A stretch of DNA of 64,000 bases from Spirochaeta lutea. Lineage in GTDB: Bacteria; Spirochaetota; Spirochaetia; DSM-27196; Salinispiraceae. The stretch covers positions 1-64,000 of the forward strand of contig NZ_JNUP01000069.1 of assembly GCF_000758165.1 (NCBI RefSeq). The letters are read 5' to 3'. The translations under genes were made by a program, and so were the position numbers. Within the stretch, counting starts at the first letter, position 1. Every line of letters begins with the position of its first letter. Shown piece after piece: positions 33,358-43,000 of the stretch. The notes beneath the pieces are model-generated. The model made no database searches. It was not told where the DNA came from and worked only from the letters and a program-made list of their open reading frames with translations.

Positions 33358-34246
33358 GGGTTGCGGGCTCCTTTCTGGCAGCTTCCTGTTGAATAAATAT
33401 CTCAAGACTCTCCTGCCAGGTGGGTACCGGCACCTGGTAAATTCGCTGGATCTTGTCCTTGGAAAAAACGCTCCAAGCAGGCCGCTTGGCAGGGGTAGGA
33501 TACTCCCGGGTGGTACACGGCCTCAGGCTGCAAGGGTTATCAGGACCAAGGAGACCGTATTGTATAGCCAGTTCCCGGATCTTCCTGGCAAAGTCGAACC
33601 ATGTAGTTTGCCCCTGGTTTGAGTAATGAAAGATCCCGGATACCGGCTTCGGATGGGAGACAACTATTCGTATTGCCTCAGCCAGATCCTGGGCATAGGT
33701 AGGGGTGCCATATTGGTCGTTAACAATGGATAATTCCGGTTTTTCAGTAAATAACCGGAGCATGGTGTATACAAAATTATTCCCATGGGGCCCGTAGAGC
33801 CAGGATGTGCGCAGGATCACTGATTCGGGGTAGTGGTGGAGTACGGCTCTCTCGCCGGCAAGCTTGGTTTGCCCGTACACCGATTCAGGGGCAACCGGAT
33901 CGTCTTCGGTCAGGGGTGTTTGCCCTCCGGAAGAACCAAAAACATAGTCAGTAGAAATATGGATCATTCGGGCATTCACAGCAGCAGCCGCGACGGCCAG
34001 GTTTTCCGGTCCGGTAACATTCAATGATCGGGCCGCCTCGGGTTCTTGCTCTGCCCGGTCGACGGCGGTGTAGGCCGCACAGTTTACGATCCAATTCGGC
34101 TTGAGCTCGGCAGCAAAGGACAGCACCCTTTGAGGATTGGTAAAATCCAGCTCCTTATCGGTAGCCTGGAAGGGAATGGCATGGCTGCGGAGAACCTGAG
34201 CTACCTGCTGTCCTAGCATTCCTTGGGCACCTACTATCCAGATCAT
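33344..34246 (-). CDS. rfbD: dTDP-4-dehydrorhamnose reductase
   Basis: A 300-residue SDR: GAQGMLGQQVAQVL (NADPH loop), ISTDYVFG, YGQTKLAGE (catalytic YxxxK) and RTSWLYGPHGNNFVYTML. It performs the final reduction to dTDP-L-rhamnose. The start overlaps the rfbC stop (ATGA). Confidence 0.96.
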   Translation of the reverse strand: MIWIVGAQGMLGQQVAQVLRSHAIPFQATDKELDFTNPQRVLSFAAELKPNWIVNCAAYTAVDRAEQEPEAARSLNVTGPENLAVAAAAVNARMIHISTDYVFGSSGGQTPLTEDDPVAPESVYGQTKLAGERAVLHHYPESVILRTSWLYGPHGNNFVYTMLRLFTEKPELSIVNDQYGTPTYAQDLAEAIRIVVSHPKPVSGIFHYSNQGQTTWFDFARKIRELAIQYGLLGPDNPCSLRPCTTREYPTPAKRPAWSVFSKDKIQRIYQVPVPTWQESLEIFIQQEAARKEPATHAPV

Positions 34247-34797
34247 AAGGCAAAGTCCTTTCCCAGATCGGCCAGGAAGGGCAGCTGGGAATCCTTAGGG
34301 GAAACCAAGGGCTGGTCCAGCGGCCAGGGCAGGGCTAAATCTGGATCATCCCAGCGCACCCCGCCGTCAGACTCCGGGGCGTATTCTTCGGTGCATTTGT
34401 ACACGAACTCCGCATGCTCCGAGAGGGTAATGAAGCCGTGGGCAAAGCCCGGGGGAATGTAGAACATAGTACTATTCTCAGGGCTGAGTTCTATGCCATG
34501 ATACCGGCCGAAGGTGGGTGAACCCCGGCGCAGATCCACTGCTACATCCCAGACCCGGCCGTCAAGACAGCGAACAAGCTTCCCCTGGGCGTGGGGGCTG
34601 CGTTGGAAGTGCAGACCCCGGAGTACCCCGCGGATGGAACGGCTGTGGTTATCTTGCACAAAATCTTCAGAAATACCGTGGTCGATAAACTCCGATTTTT
34701 TATAGCTTTCCATAAACCAACCACGATCATCTGCGAAGACCCTGGGCTGGATGATTACTAACCCCGGTATAGGCCCGGGAGTAAAGGTACAGGGCAT
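34243..34797 (-). CDS. rfbC: dTDP-4-dehydrorhamnose 3,5-epimerase
   Basis: A 184-residue cupin of RmlC type. IRGVLRGLHFQ holds the catalytic His, DVAVDLRRGSPTFG the Asp partner, and YIPPGFAHGF the conserved loop. It epimerises C3 and C5 of the 4-keto sugar. Start overlaps the rfbA stop (TGATG). Confidence 0.96.
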   Translation of the reverse strand: MPCTFTPGPIPGLVIIQPRVFADDRGWFMESYKKSEFIDHGISEDFVQDNHSRSIRGVLRGLHFQRSPHAQGKLVRCLDGRVWDVAVDLRRGSPTFGRYHGIELSPENSTMFYIPPGFAHGFITLSEHAEFVYKCTEEYAPESDGGVRWDDPDLALPWPLDQPLVSPKDSQLPFLADLGKDFAL

Positions 34798-35669
34798 CAG
34801 GCATCCTCCTTGAGCACATCTAAGAGGTACTGGCCGTAGCCGGACTTTAAGAGGGGCTGGGCAAGGCTTTCAAGCTGCTCTCCGGAAATGAATCCCATCC
34901 GCCATGCTATTTCTTCGATGCAGGCTATCTTCTGACCCTGACGGTCCTCAATAGCCTTAACGAAGTTGGAGGCTTCTAACAGGGAATCGTGGGTGCCGGT
35001 ATCGAGCCAGGCATAACCCCGCCCCAGCTTGGTTACCGACAGAGAACCCTTGTTCAAATAGTGGATGTTTACATCAGTTATTTCAAATTCGCCCCGAGCT
35101 GAGGGCTGCAGATTCTCAGCTACCTGAACAACAGAATTGTCGTAAAAGTACAGCCCCACTACAGCAAAATGCGATTTTGGGTGTTCGGGTTTTTCCTCAA
35201 TACTTAAGGCTCTGTCCTGGCCGTCGAAGGAAACTACCCCGTACCGTTGTGGGTCGGAAACCCGGTAGCCGAAGACCCGGGCTCCGGTTTGTAGCTGAGC
35301 CGCCTGGTGTACTAGCTTCGCAAAATCATGACCGAAAAAGATGTTATCCCCTAAAACCAGGCAAACCGAGTCGTTACCGATGAACTCCTTTCCAAGGACA
35401 AAGGCCTGGGCTAAGCCGTTGGGGGTTTCCTGAACCTGGTAGGTTATTGAAAGTCCGATTTGGCTACCATTCCCCAGGAGATCCTCAAAACGCGGGGTAT
35501 CCTGGGGGGTGGAGATTATGAGAATCTCCCGGATACCGGCCAGCATTAGGGTGGACAGGGGGTAGTAGATCATGGGTTTATCGTAAATAGGCAGCAGCTG
35601 TTTGCAAACCGGTTGAGTGGCGGGGTATAAACGTGTTCCAGCCCCCCCCGCAAGAATTATTCCCTTCAT
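34797..35669 (-). CDS. rfbA: Glucose-1-phosphate thymidylyltransferase
   Basis: A 290-residue nucleotidyltransferase, the usual length. [11 protein letters not shown] (signature loop), [28 protein letters not shown] and [15 protein letters not shown] are all present. It makes dTDP-glucose from dTTP and glucose-1-phosphate, first step of the rhamnose route. GC-rich like the rest of the rfb genes; composition changes abruptly just upstream, at the 35692 gene. Confidence 0.96.
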   Translation of the reverse strand: MKGIILAGGAGTRLYPATQPVCKQLLPIYDKPMIYYPLSTLMLAGIREILIISTPQDTPRFEDLLGNGSQIGLSITYQVQETPNGLAQAFVLGKEFIGNDSVCLVLGDNIFFGHDFAKLVHQAAQLQTGARVFGYRVSDPQRYGVVSFDGQDRALSIEEKPEHPKSHFAVVGLYFYDNSVVQVAENLQPSARGEFEITDVNIHYLNKGSLSVTKLGRGYAWLDTGTHDSLLEASNFVKAIEDRQGQKIACIEEIAWRMGFISGEQLESLAQPLLKSGYGQYLLDVLKEDA

Positions 35670-35691
35670 TACAACAATAACCTCTAGTAGT

Positions 35692-36453
35692 TTATGATTT
35701 ACTAAAAATATACGGAAAATATTTGAAATTCCATTTTAAAAGAAATTTGAATATACTTTGTATATTCCAAAAGTTTTTCTTGCTTAATATTTTTACCCTA
35801 CTTTCTTCTTGCAAATCATGATAAACACATAGATCTGGAAACTTTTTAATGATGTAACCTTCCTGAATCGCATTAAAACACACATCACTGTCTTCACAAT
35901 ACAATCGATAGCGTTCATCTAAAAGCATATCACCTTCTCTGGTAAGATTTGCTCGAATAAACATACAAGCACCTAGACACCAATAATTCTGGGATTGTCT
36001 AGGTTTATTGTCTTTTAAGATTTCTATACCAAGTCTATTTTTAAAGAATCCATGAAGACCTGGATATGACCGTATATTATCTTGTAATGAACCATCAAAA
36101 TTTATTAATTGAGGACAAGCAATTCCTATTTTTTGATTCTCTTCAAAAATGCTTAGAATTGGCGAGATAAAATCAATCTCGAAATAGGTATCTGGATTTA
36201 ATAAAATGAAAACATCTGGCCTCAGATTAAACACACGTATTAAATCGTTGTTATTTTTAGAAAAACTTTCTAGTTTAGTTTTTTTTAATATTTGTGACTG
36301 AAAACCTCTTGACTCGATAATCTCTGCAGATCCATCAGTTGAAGCTGCATCACAAAAATAAGTATTTTTGTAGTTTTGGTTTTTAATTGACTCTATTAAT
36401 CTGGGAAGATACCTAGCATGATTATGAGTAACTATGAGTAGAGCGTAATTCAT
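35692..36453 (-). CDS. Family 2 glycosyltransferase
   Basis: A 253-residue GT-A enzyme: [22 protein letters not shown] at the start, [13 protein letters not shown], and the nucleotide-binding acidic motif in [22 protein letters not shown] is a likely catalytic-base region. It resembles rhamnosyltransferases of O-antigen loci, which would fit the adjacent rfb genes, but donor and acceptor are not determined. Strongly AT-rich compared with rfbA 23 bp away. Start overlaps the previous stop (ATGA). Confidence 0.88.
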   Translation of the reverse strand: MNYALLIVTHNHARYLPRLIESIKNQNYKNTYFCDAASTDGSAEIIESRGFQSQILKKTKLESFSKNNNDLIRVFNLRPDVFILLNPDTYFEIDFISPILSIFEENQKIGIACPQLINFDGSLQDNIRSYPGLHGFFKNRLGIEILKDNKPRQSQNYWCLGACMFIRANLTREGDMLLDERYRLYCEDSDVCFNAIQEGYIIKKFPDLCVYHDLQEESRVKILSKKNFWNIQSIFKFLLKWNFKYFPYIFSKS

Positions 36454-37550
36454 ACAGACTCATCTACCCAATCGGTAACAGTTTTATCTAATCTCAAAAG
36501 AAATTGCTCCTTCGTGAAATTTTTCTCATACCTACTAAAGGCACGCTTCCCAAACTTTCTTCTCAGGTCTGGGTTCGTGACCAATTGCCTTAATTTTCTG
36601 AATAGTTCCATATGATCACCAGGATCTATCAAATAGCTATCAAACTCATCGATCAATATATCTGGTATAGCACCAACTTTCGTTGAAATAATGGGAAGTC
36701 CGTGACTCATAGCTTCTATTATAACCAAAGGAAAACAATCATGATGTGTGGGTAAAACAAATATATCAGAGCTTTCATATATAGCTTCTTTCGCAAGACC
36801 ATATTTTGGCCCCAAATAAAATGTAATATTTTCTATACCATATCGATTAACTCTATTATCAAACCAAGCCTGGTTTACATCAACCATTCCTCCAACAAAA
36901 ACCAACTCGATACTTTCATTTCTTAACAGTGAAACGGCTCTGAGTAAATCTTCAATGCCTTTATTTTTAATTAGATTTGAAAGATACAATATCCTTAATT
37001 TTTCTTTTTTAGGATACTTAAAATTTTCTGGTGATTTAGTCAACAATCCATTCGGACAATATCTAACAGATTTTAATCTAAATCCATCAAGATCACTCAG
37101 TAACCTAGGAGATAAGACTATTAAATCACTATTCCTGAAAACATCCATATAAATGACACGTTTTAATAAATTATTCTTCTCTTTGATTACCCCTTTACTA
37201 TGCAGATGCACAAGTGCCTTTGTTTTATAAATTCTAAGCAATAGATAAAGAATATAATCTTTGTAAATAGCAGGTCCTACGGGCGTAAAAGTAAAATAAC
37301 ATTTTCTTATGCAATGGGATCTTAATAATTTATGAAGTGAATAAAATAATTTTAGGTATGAAATTAATTTTTTTTTAAAATGAAGCTTTCCTAAATACTC
37401 AGTTTTACCTGACGTTGCAATATTAAGAAATAAGGTATTTTCTGGATATTTCGCACTAAAATGCTGTCGGATTTCTTCATTTATTATGGATACACCATGA
37501 ATAGGTGGGGGCAAATGAACCAAAAAAAGAAGATTGTTATTAGTATTCAA
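36450..37550 (-). CDS. Family 4 glycosyltransferase
   Basis: About 366 residues, GT-B fold. N-terminal HLPPPIHGVSIINEEI, middle LRILYLSNLIKNKGIEDLLRAV, and the C-terminal donor site DIFVLPTHHDCFPLVIIEAMSHGLPII. TTG 37550 is favoured: GAGGT lies about 8 nt upstream, whereas the ATG at 37577 has no ribosome site and adds a Lys-rich tail; both overlap the wzy-like gene. AT-rich cassette member; the linkage formed is unknown. Confidence 0.85.
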   Translation of the reverse strand: MNTNNNLLFLVHLPPPIHGVSIINEEIRQHFSAKYPENTLFLNIATSGKTEYLGKLHFKKKLISYLKLFYSLHKLLRSHCIRKCYFTFTPVGPAIYKDYILYLLLRIYKTKALVHLHSKGVIKEKNNLLKRVIYMDVFRNSDLIVLSPRLLSDLDGFRLKSVRYCPNGLLTKSPENFKYPKKEKLRILYLSNLIKNKGIEDLLRAVSLLRNESIELVFVGGMVDVNQAWFDNRVNRYGIENITFYLGPKYGLAKEAIYESSDIFVLPTHHDCFPLVIIEAMSHGLPIISTKVGAIPDILIDEFDSYLIDPGDHMELFRKLRQLVTNPDLRRKFGKRAFSRYEKNFTKEQFLLRLDKTVTDWVDESV

Positions 37551-38823
37551 TTTTTTTGACCTCTTTTTTTTCAGCATATACTAAAAACCAAAAGAATAGT
37601 GCGAAAGAAGGGTATTCAACCCACATATCAAAAAAGAATATTCCTAAAGCAAATACAACAAGTAAAAACACACTTTTATCCTTCACACGTCCTTTCAGTA
37701 GTACTAAAAAGCCTGCGATAAACAATAAAAGCGCAATTACGCCCCCTTCACCAAAAATTGATTGAAACTGTACAAACGGTTGATTTGCAACAGAATTCTC
37801 CGAACCTCTTTTGGTTAATTCTCTATTCCACAGTGGTAAAATATATTTTTTTGTATAAAAGGATGGTGTCGTGGGAATAAAGCTAGGTTGTGGTGTTAAA
37901 TATTCTCCTCCGGTTATGAGTGCTGCCCTACTACTATAAGTACCAAGACCGGTTCCAGTAAATATGAGTTCTGAGCTTTCACTGGGAAGCTCAAGAAAGG
38001 TTTTTTGTAGTCCTATTATTTTTCTTGGGGTATTCGAACCCCCAACAGTGTTTATTACATTTAATCCATACTGAATATTGCCGAATTGAGAAATTGCGAA
38101 AATAAGCGCAACCAAAAAAATTCCTGTTAAAAGAACAAAACTTTTCTTTTTAATTCGAAGTTTTTTAAGCTCCCAATAAATATTTCTCACTAAGTAAATA
38201 ATCATGGTTATCCCAAAAACAATGAATGCACTAACATAGGATGAAGCAAGAAACATTATCAGTGGAAGAAAAAACCAAGCCCATGTTACTGACTTATCAA
38301 TCACTTTAGGTAAATAATATAAACTAATCAAACCCATCGTTACAGCAATCTGATGCGAGTTACCAATTGAAGTGCCCGATAAAAAATCCCCAGCCGCTAG
38401 AGTAGCACTGAATGGATTAATTGTTCTATAATTTAAAACAAGTAACGTGTATTGTATAATATAAAACCCAAATTCTAATACAATATACTTTTTTAATATT
38501 TTCCCTATATCAACGTTTTCACAAAGCCTCTTTAACAATAATGGAGTAATTAAGAAACTACTCAAAGTAAAAATTCCCCAGAACAAATTTTGTAAAGAGG
38601 CTGGATGTAAAGCAAAACTAAACACCATCCAGATAAACATGCTAAAAAATAATCTTAACGATTTTTCCAATCCAATTGGTATCGTTATTATCAGATTTCG
38701 ATTTAAAAAAACAAATACAATCAAGATAAGAAGTGTACCGATATATGAATTTGGAAGACTTACGCTTATTAGTAGCAATAGTGGTAATATTTCTTTTTTG
38801 TAAAACACTCCTTTAAGCATCAT
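37540..38823 (-). CDS. O-antigen/EPS polymerase, Wzy-like (first)
   Basis: A 427-residue membrane protein with about 11-12 hydrophobic segments and a large periplasmic loop (about 255-345), the usual topology of Wzy polymerases and O-antigen ligases. Sequence is not otherwise conserved, as is normal for Wzy. It would join lipid-linked repeat units in the periplasm. AT-rich. It overlaps the upstream glycosyltransferase by 11 nt. A second Wzy-like gene is at 48434. Confidence 0.78.
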   Translation of the reverse strand: MMLKGVFYKKEILPLLLLISVSLPNSYIGTLLILIVFVFLNRNLIITIPIGLEKSLRLFFSMFIWMVFSFALHPASLQNLFWGIFTLSSFLITPLLLKRLCENVDIGKILKKYIVLEFGFYIIQYTLLVLNYRTINPFSATLAAGDFLSGTSIGNSHQIAVTMGLISLYYLPKVIDKSVTWAWFFLPLIMFLASSYVSAFIVFGITMIIYLVRNIYWELKKLRIKKKSFVLLTGIFLVALIFAISQFGNIQYGLNVINTVGGSNTPRKIIGLQKTFLELPSESSELIFTGTGLGTYSSRAALITGGEYLTPQPSFIPTTPSFYTKKYILPLWNRELTKRGSENSVANQPFVQFQSIFGEGGVIALLLFIAGFLVLLKGRVKDKSVFLLVVFALGIFFFDMWVEYPSFALFFWFLVYAEKKEVKKIEY

Positions 38824-39901
38824 GACCTAAATATTTGCTAATTAGTTTAATTCTATTTTTTTCCAGAATAAATCCATCTATATATTTTTTTGATTCATCG
38901 TGCGATACTACATAATCACCTTTATTTGTTAGAAATTTTTTAATAGCATCTGTCTCCTCAAGTATTTTTTTAGGCTTTTTAAGTTGGAGCACCCAATCTG
39001 GCTTGGTTAAAGCGAAAGCAGAGTCAGTATATCCAATAATTATGGGAAAGCCCATGGCTATATATTCCCGAACCTTCAGTGGACAAGCTTCAGTCATTCC
39101 ATTTCTATATAATGCCAATGTGCCTATTGCAGCCTGACAGTGCCTTATTACCTCAATATAGTCACTTTTTTTCAGATACCCGTGATAAACAATATTTTCA
39201 ATCTTATTTAGCTGCTTATATGTGCCTATCACATGAAATGTATACTCATTACCCAATTTTTTAGCAATCTTTTCTATTATGTCTAATCCATGCCACTCTT
39301 GATTTGGAGTTCCCAAGAAAAATAGCTGAAATGTATTAGTATTTGCTCGAACGTCCTTTACCACTGGGTGATCAGACATGTTTATAGAATTAGGGGCGTG
39401 ACAAATTGGCACATTTTTAAATTTAAAGTTCTTCTTTTGGCTTAATTCCGCAGTTACCGCTAAAAGTAACTTAGCTCGCGACAAGATTATTCTCCGTGTA
39501 AATCTATTTATTAGGTATTTAGCTAGCCTATTTACCTCCCACCAATTGAATAAACGAAGCTCTTTGTTATCATCACTATTGATTTCACATACAAATGGGA
39601 TTGATTTAATGATATGATAAACCCGCATGTTGAATATTTCAAACCGTAGGTAGATAAAATCTGGTTTAAACAGACAAATTTGGTTATATGCCTGACCGTT
39701 GCCTAGAATTTTATCGACATTATTATTTGGGAAAAAATGCAGATACTGTTCAGTACTCAATTCTTCACTCACACAATCACCAAAACAAAATAAATCTACT
39801 AAATGCCCGAATGAGCGCCATGCATTTATTTGAGCCAATACTTTTTTTGAGACTCCATCATTCCCGAATTTATTCCAAGTTAAAACATATGCAATTCGCA
39901 A
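38813..39901 (-). CDS. Glycosyltransferase (GT-B), paralogue of the 49807 gene
   Basis: A 362-residue protein. MRIAYVLTWNKFGNDGVSKKV at the N-terminus, FFLGTPNQEWHGLDIIEKIAKKLG in the middle, and LYRNGMTEACPLKVREYIAMGFPIIIGY near the C-terminus match the 49807 gene closely, so the two arose by duplication or came from related loci. The EACPLKVREY segment replaces the common EX7E donor motif. Starts with TTG (AAGGA 6 nt upstream). Sugar specificity unknown. Confidence 0.8.
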   Translation of the reverse strand: MRIAYVLTWNKFGNDGVSKKVLAQINAWRSFGHLVDLFCFGDCVSEELSTEQYLHFFPNNNVDKILGNGQAYNQICLFKPDFIYLRFEIFNMRVYHIIKSIPFVCEINSDDNKELRLFNWWEVNRLAKYLINRFTRRIILSRAKLLLAVTAELSQKKNFKFKNVPICHAPNSINMSDHPVVKDVRANTNTFQLFFLGTPNQEWHGLDIIEKIAKKLGNEYTFHVIGTYKQLNKIENIVYHGYLKKSDYIEVIRHCQAAIGTLALYRNGMTEACPLKVREYIAMGFPIIIGYTDSAFALTKPDWVLQLKKPKKILEETDAIKKFLTNKGDYVVSHDESKKYIDGFILEKNRIKLISKYLGHDA

Positions 39902-39949
39902 ATCTGTTCCTTTTCAAGAATTACTATTTTATTCGAAATCACCCTAGAT

Positions 39950-41191
39950 TTATAACTCTCTTTTTAACCCTTTTTTTATCAACTGCCGACGACCTTCATC
40001 TTTTAGCACTTTTTTAAAAAAATGATTTAAAAAAGAAATGAAACATGAAGTAAAAAAGGTTATCATGGTAGCAATTATTATTATCATCTTCCGATCGGGA
40101 GAGCTACTGGCTTCTGGCACCTCCGCATAATCTAGTATTTGAAATACAGGAGCTTCACCTTCTACTTTTAGTTTCACTAATTCATATTGCTGAGTAAGAA
40201 GTTTATATATCTCTGCCTGTACACGAAGATCGCGCTCCAATCTACTAAACTCAAGCGCCAGTTCAGGTAACTCTTTCTGACTTAACATCCCAGTAGAAAA
40301 TCGATCAGATCTGCCTTCTTCGAGTTGTAGGATCAACCTCTCCAATGCATTTCTTTCAGATCGCATTCTCAATAATACAGGATCATTAATCATTGAAAAA
40401 TCACTATACGTAGATATTTCCATTTCTTTTAGTATTAGCTCACTTCTTGCTCTCGCGAGGATTGTCACCTGCTCGGTAGCAAACTGTTCAACCGTTAATA
40501 TTCCATGCCTTGTTTGGAAATCTTTTAGTTCAGCCTCAAGCCGTGTCAATTCCAACTTAACATCAGTAAGTTTTTGTTCTAGCAAAGCCTTTTCGGATAA
40601 AGTCTTATTAATTCCTATTGAACCAAACCTCTCATCAACCAAGCCCATTAATCGATTGGTGATTCTTTTAGCTTTCAACGGATCAATATCTGTTACTAGT
40701 ATTTCTACAATATTTAAGTCGGGTAAAAACTGTACATCTATCATGGAACGAACAATATCTCTACTAACAGTCTTGGCTATTTCGTTTCCTTCATCAATCA
40801 ATTTTTGGTAGTACCCAAACTCAGAAGCAATACTATCAAGAATTGAATTGCTTTTTACAATATGCACTACTAGGGGTCCATAGCCGCCGCTGGATACATT
40901 TACCCCGGCAAGGCTGGCCAGGCCTGCCAGATCGCCGCCTATGGCACTGCTCAAACCGCCTCCGGTTGATTGATTCAATAATAGCCTTCCGTTTGATGTA
41001 TACTCATCCGGCAGGGGGCTGATATCAGGGGGAATGAACTTTGTCACTACCATGGCAGCCAGGGCCAGAATGCCCACCACCAGGGTAGTAATGATGATCA
41101 TTTTTCTGTACTGCAGCAGAATGGCAAAGAGTTCTACTAAATCAATCTCATCATCCTCGATCTGAGGAGGAGACACTGGAGAGTCGCTCAT
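39950..41191 (-). CDS. wzz: Wzz-type chain-length determinant, mosaic gene
   Basis: A 413-residue polysaccharide co-polymerase: acidic N-terminus, first membrane helix (MIIITTLVVGILALAAMVV, about 31-49), a long periplasmic coiled-coil part (about 190-320), and a Pro-containing second helix (VPEASSSPDRKMIIIIAT, about 355-385). No C-terminal kinase domain, so it is the short Wzz type. The first 105 or so codons are GC-rich like the flanking genome, the remainder AT-rich like the cassette downstream; the switch lies near 40870. This points to recombination within the gene. Confidence 0.85.
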   Translation of the reverse strand: MSDSPVSPPQIEDDEIDLVELFAILLQYRKMIIITTLVVGILALAAMVVTKFIPPDISPLPDEYTSNGRLLLNQSTGGGLSSAIGGDLAGLASLAGVNVSSGGYGPLVVHIVKSNSILDSIASEFGYYQKLIDEGNEIAKTVSRDIVRSMIDVQFLPDLNIVEILVTDIDPLKAKRITNRLMGLVDERFGSIGINKTLSEKALLEQKLTDVKLELTRLEAELKDFQTRHGILTVEQFATEQVTILARARSELILKEMEISTYSDFSMINDPVLLRMRSERNALERLILQLEEGRSDRFSTGMLSQKELPELALEFSRLERDLRVQAEIYKLLTQQYELVKLKVEGEAPVFQILDYAEVPEASSSPDRKMIIIIATMITFFTSCFISFLNHFFKKVLKDEGRRQLIKKGLKREL

Positions 41192-41205
41192 GGGTATTGT
41201 TTCCT

Positions 41206-42726
41206 TTAATCAGGCTGGTACCGAAAGGCGTTTCTAACAGCCCGGGGTGTGCGTACTGGTTTTTTTGGTCGAATACGACGCAGAATGGGATAGAGGCTTA
41301 CCGAAAGAGCTCGGACAAATATCCAAGCATCTTTGTATAGCGATGCCTGTTTCCGGTATAACAGGTCTAATTCCACCCAGTCCCGGAATCCTAGGGTATC
41401 GCGCCCGTAGATCTGGGGTAGGCAGGCAATACCCGGAATGCATTCTAACCGCAGATGGTCCCGGGTGGTGTATGCCTGAACCTCATTGGGTAGGTGCGGC
41501 CGGGGCCCGATGATGCTCATATCGCCCTTTAACACGTTGATCATCTGGGGAAGCTCGTCGATGCTGGTTTTCCGGATAAAATGACCAATTTTGGTTATGC
41601 GCGGATCGTTGTCCAGCTTAAACAGCGGTCCGTCCTTCCGCTGGTTTAGGTGTAACAGCTCAGCTTTTTTCTTTTCAGCATCCATGACCATGGACCGGAA
41701 CTTGTAAAATTTTATCTTCCGCCCATGTACACCGATTCTCGTACTTACATAGAGGGCGGGTCCCCGGTCTTCAAGCCAGATCAGCAAGGCCACCAATCCG
41801 AAGACGGGCAGTAGGACAACAAAGGCAAGACTGGTAATAACAAGATCGGCAAGCCGCTTGAGACTTACGTAGCTAAAGGTATCGCGGTTGAAGGTACGGC
41901 GGCTCAATCCGTCTAGGATACTATCGATATGGATCTTTCCCCGGTGGCTGCGCAGTTTAAAAGGGTCAACAACGGAATATACTATATGGTTGCCTTCGCA
42001 AAAATCAAGAACCCTATTTATCTGGCTTGTCGGGGCGCTGTTGTTAAGCACCAAAACCTCGCCGATGTGGTTGGTATAGATTAATTCTTGAATAGAAGAA
42101 TACCAGATTTCCCGGTGAGGCTGGCCGGATAATTGGGCATACCAAAAGCCGTTGCGGTACTCCGCAGAACAGACTATCTTCCGTGACCGTCCGAAATCGA
42201 TAAAGGCGTTAATAATGCTGTCTCCGGTCGCACGGTCCCCAATATACAGAATCCGTTTCTTAAAAAACCCCACGGTAGCCAAGTTTCTGATCCACGCAAA
42301 CAAGGCTATGTAGATAAGAATGCTGGCTATTAGGGATGATCCTCCGGCAATGATGGCGAGGATACTTGCATACTCGGTTAACTCCGAGGATTGAAATGCC
42401 GGAGACGGTAAAATCCCGTAGAACCCATATATAAAGAGTAGAGCAAATCCAATATACACCACGGCGGTGATGGCGGTTGCCCGAATGAGGAGCCCCAGGG
42501 AAGCACGAAGATAAATATGGTAGTTCTTCGAGTGGATGAGCACCCATGAAAACAGGGTATGGAGCAGGCTGTACAGCCCGGAAAATACGAGGAGGGTAAG
42601 GAGCCTTCGGCCGTTACCCAATAAATCATTTATTATGACCGCAAAGCCTACCGCTACCAGGGTCTGCAATGCAAAAAATAACCCAAGAGATATGCCTCGC
42701 TTATAGTGACTACCGGTGTTGAACAT
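41206..42726 (-). CDS. Polyprenyl-phosphate sugar-1-phosphate transferase (WcaJ/WbaP type)
   Basis: A 506-residue PHPT. N-terminal half: about four membrane helices and a CoA-binding-like cytoplasmic domain (RILYIGDRATGDSIINAF). C-terminal catalytic domain: membrane helix, then KFYKFRSMVMDAE, NDPRITKIGHFIRKTSIDELPQ, MSIIGPRPHLPNEV and GIACLPQIYGR. It loads the first sugar-phosphate (glucose or galactose in WcaJ/WbaP) onto undecaprenyl phosphate. GC-rich, 15 nt before wzz. A separate WecA-type initiator is at 30952. Confidence 0.92.
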   Translation of the reverse strand: MFNTGSHYKRGISLGLFFALQTLVAVGFAVIINDLLGNGRRLLTLLVFSGLYSLLHTLFSWVLIHSKNYHIYLRASLGLLIRATAITAVVYIGFALLFIYGFYGILPSPAFQSSELTEYASILAIIAGGSSLIASILIYIALFAWIRNLATVGFFKKRILYIGDRATGDSIINAFIDFGRSRKIVCSAEYRNGFWYAQLSGQPHREIWYSSIQELIYTNHIGEVLVLNNSAPTSQINRVLDFCEGNHIVYSVVDPFKLRSHRGKIHIDSILDGLSRRTFNRDTFSYVSLKRLADLVITSLAFVVLLPVFGLVALLIWLEDRGPALYVSTRIGVHGRKIKFYKFRSMVMDAEKKKAELLHLNQRKDGPLFKLDNDPRITKIGHFIRKTSIDELPQMINVLKGDMSIIGPRPHLPNEVQAYTTRDHLRLECIPGIACLPQIYGRDTLGFRDWVELDLLYRKQASLYKDAWIFVRALSVSLYPILRRIRPKKPVRTPRAVRNAFRYQPD

Positions 42727-43000
42727 GTTCCTCTCAAATACTTTTTACTATTTCCTGACTGTGCCAGCACCTTTCACTATAACGCATGACCCAGCAATTT
42801 GCGAGATTACACAGAGGTTTCCGAGCCAGGCCGGTTTCGGACTTTCTCCTATTATATATAGTTCTACAGCTCCATGCCGCGGCCGAAACACGCTGACATA
42901 GATTTATTTCCTGATTCCGATTCAGATCCTTCTCGGGCATCAACAGCCCAAAGAATAGCTAATGGATAAATAGGGGTCAATGAGTTGTTTGGTGTTTATC
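42727..43000. other. Intergenic gap inside the EPS block
   Basis: 274 bp, no gene supported. The minus strand carries TATATATAAT (around 42862-42853) followed by AGGAG and a possible second TATAGT, so a promoter for the WcaJ/WbaP-type gene is likely but no good -35 was found. It marks a break between ugd and the GC-rich initiating transferase. Confidence 0.4.

Noticed and set aside
41584-41595. ACCAATTTTGGT as a fourth operator
   Set aside because: It lies inside the sugar-transferase coding region and far from a start.
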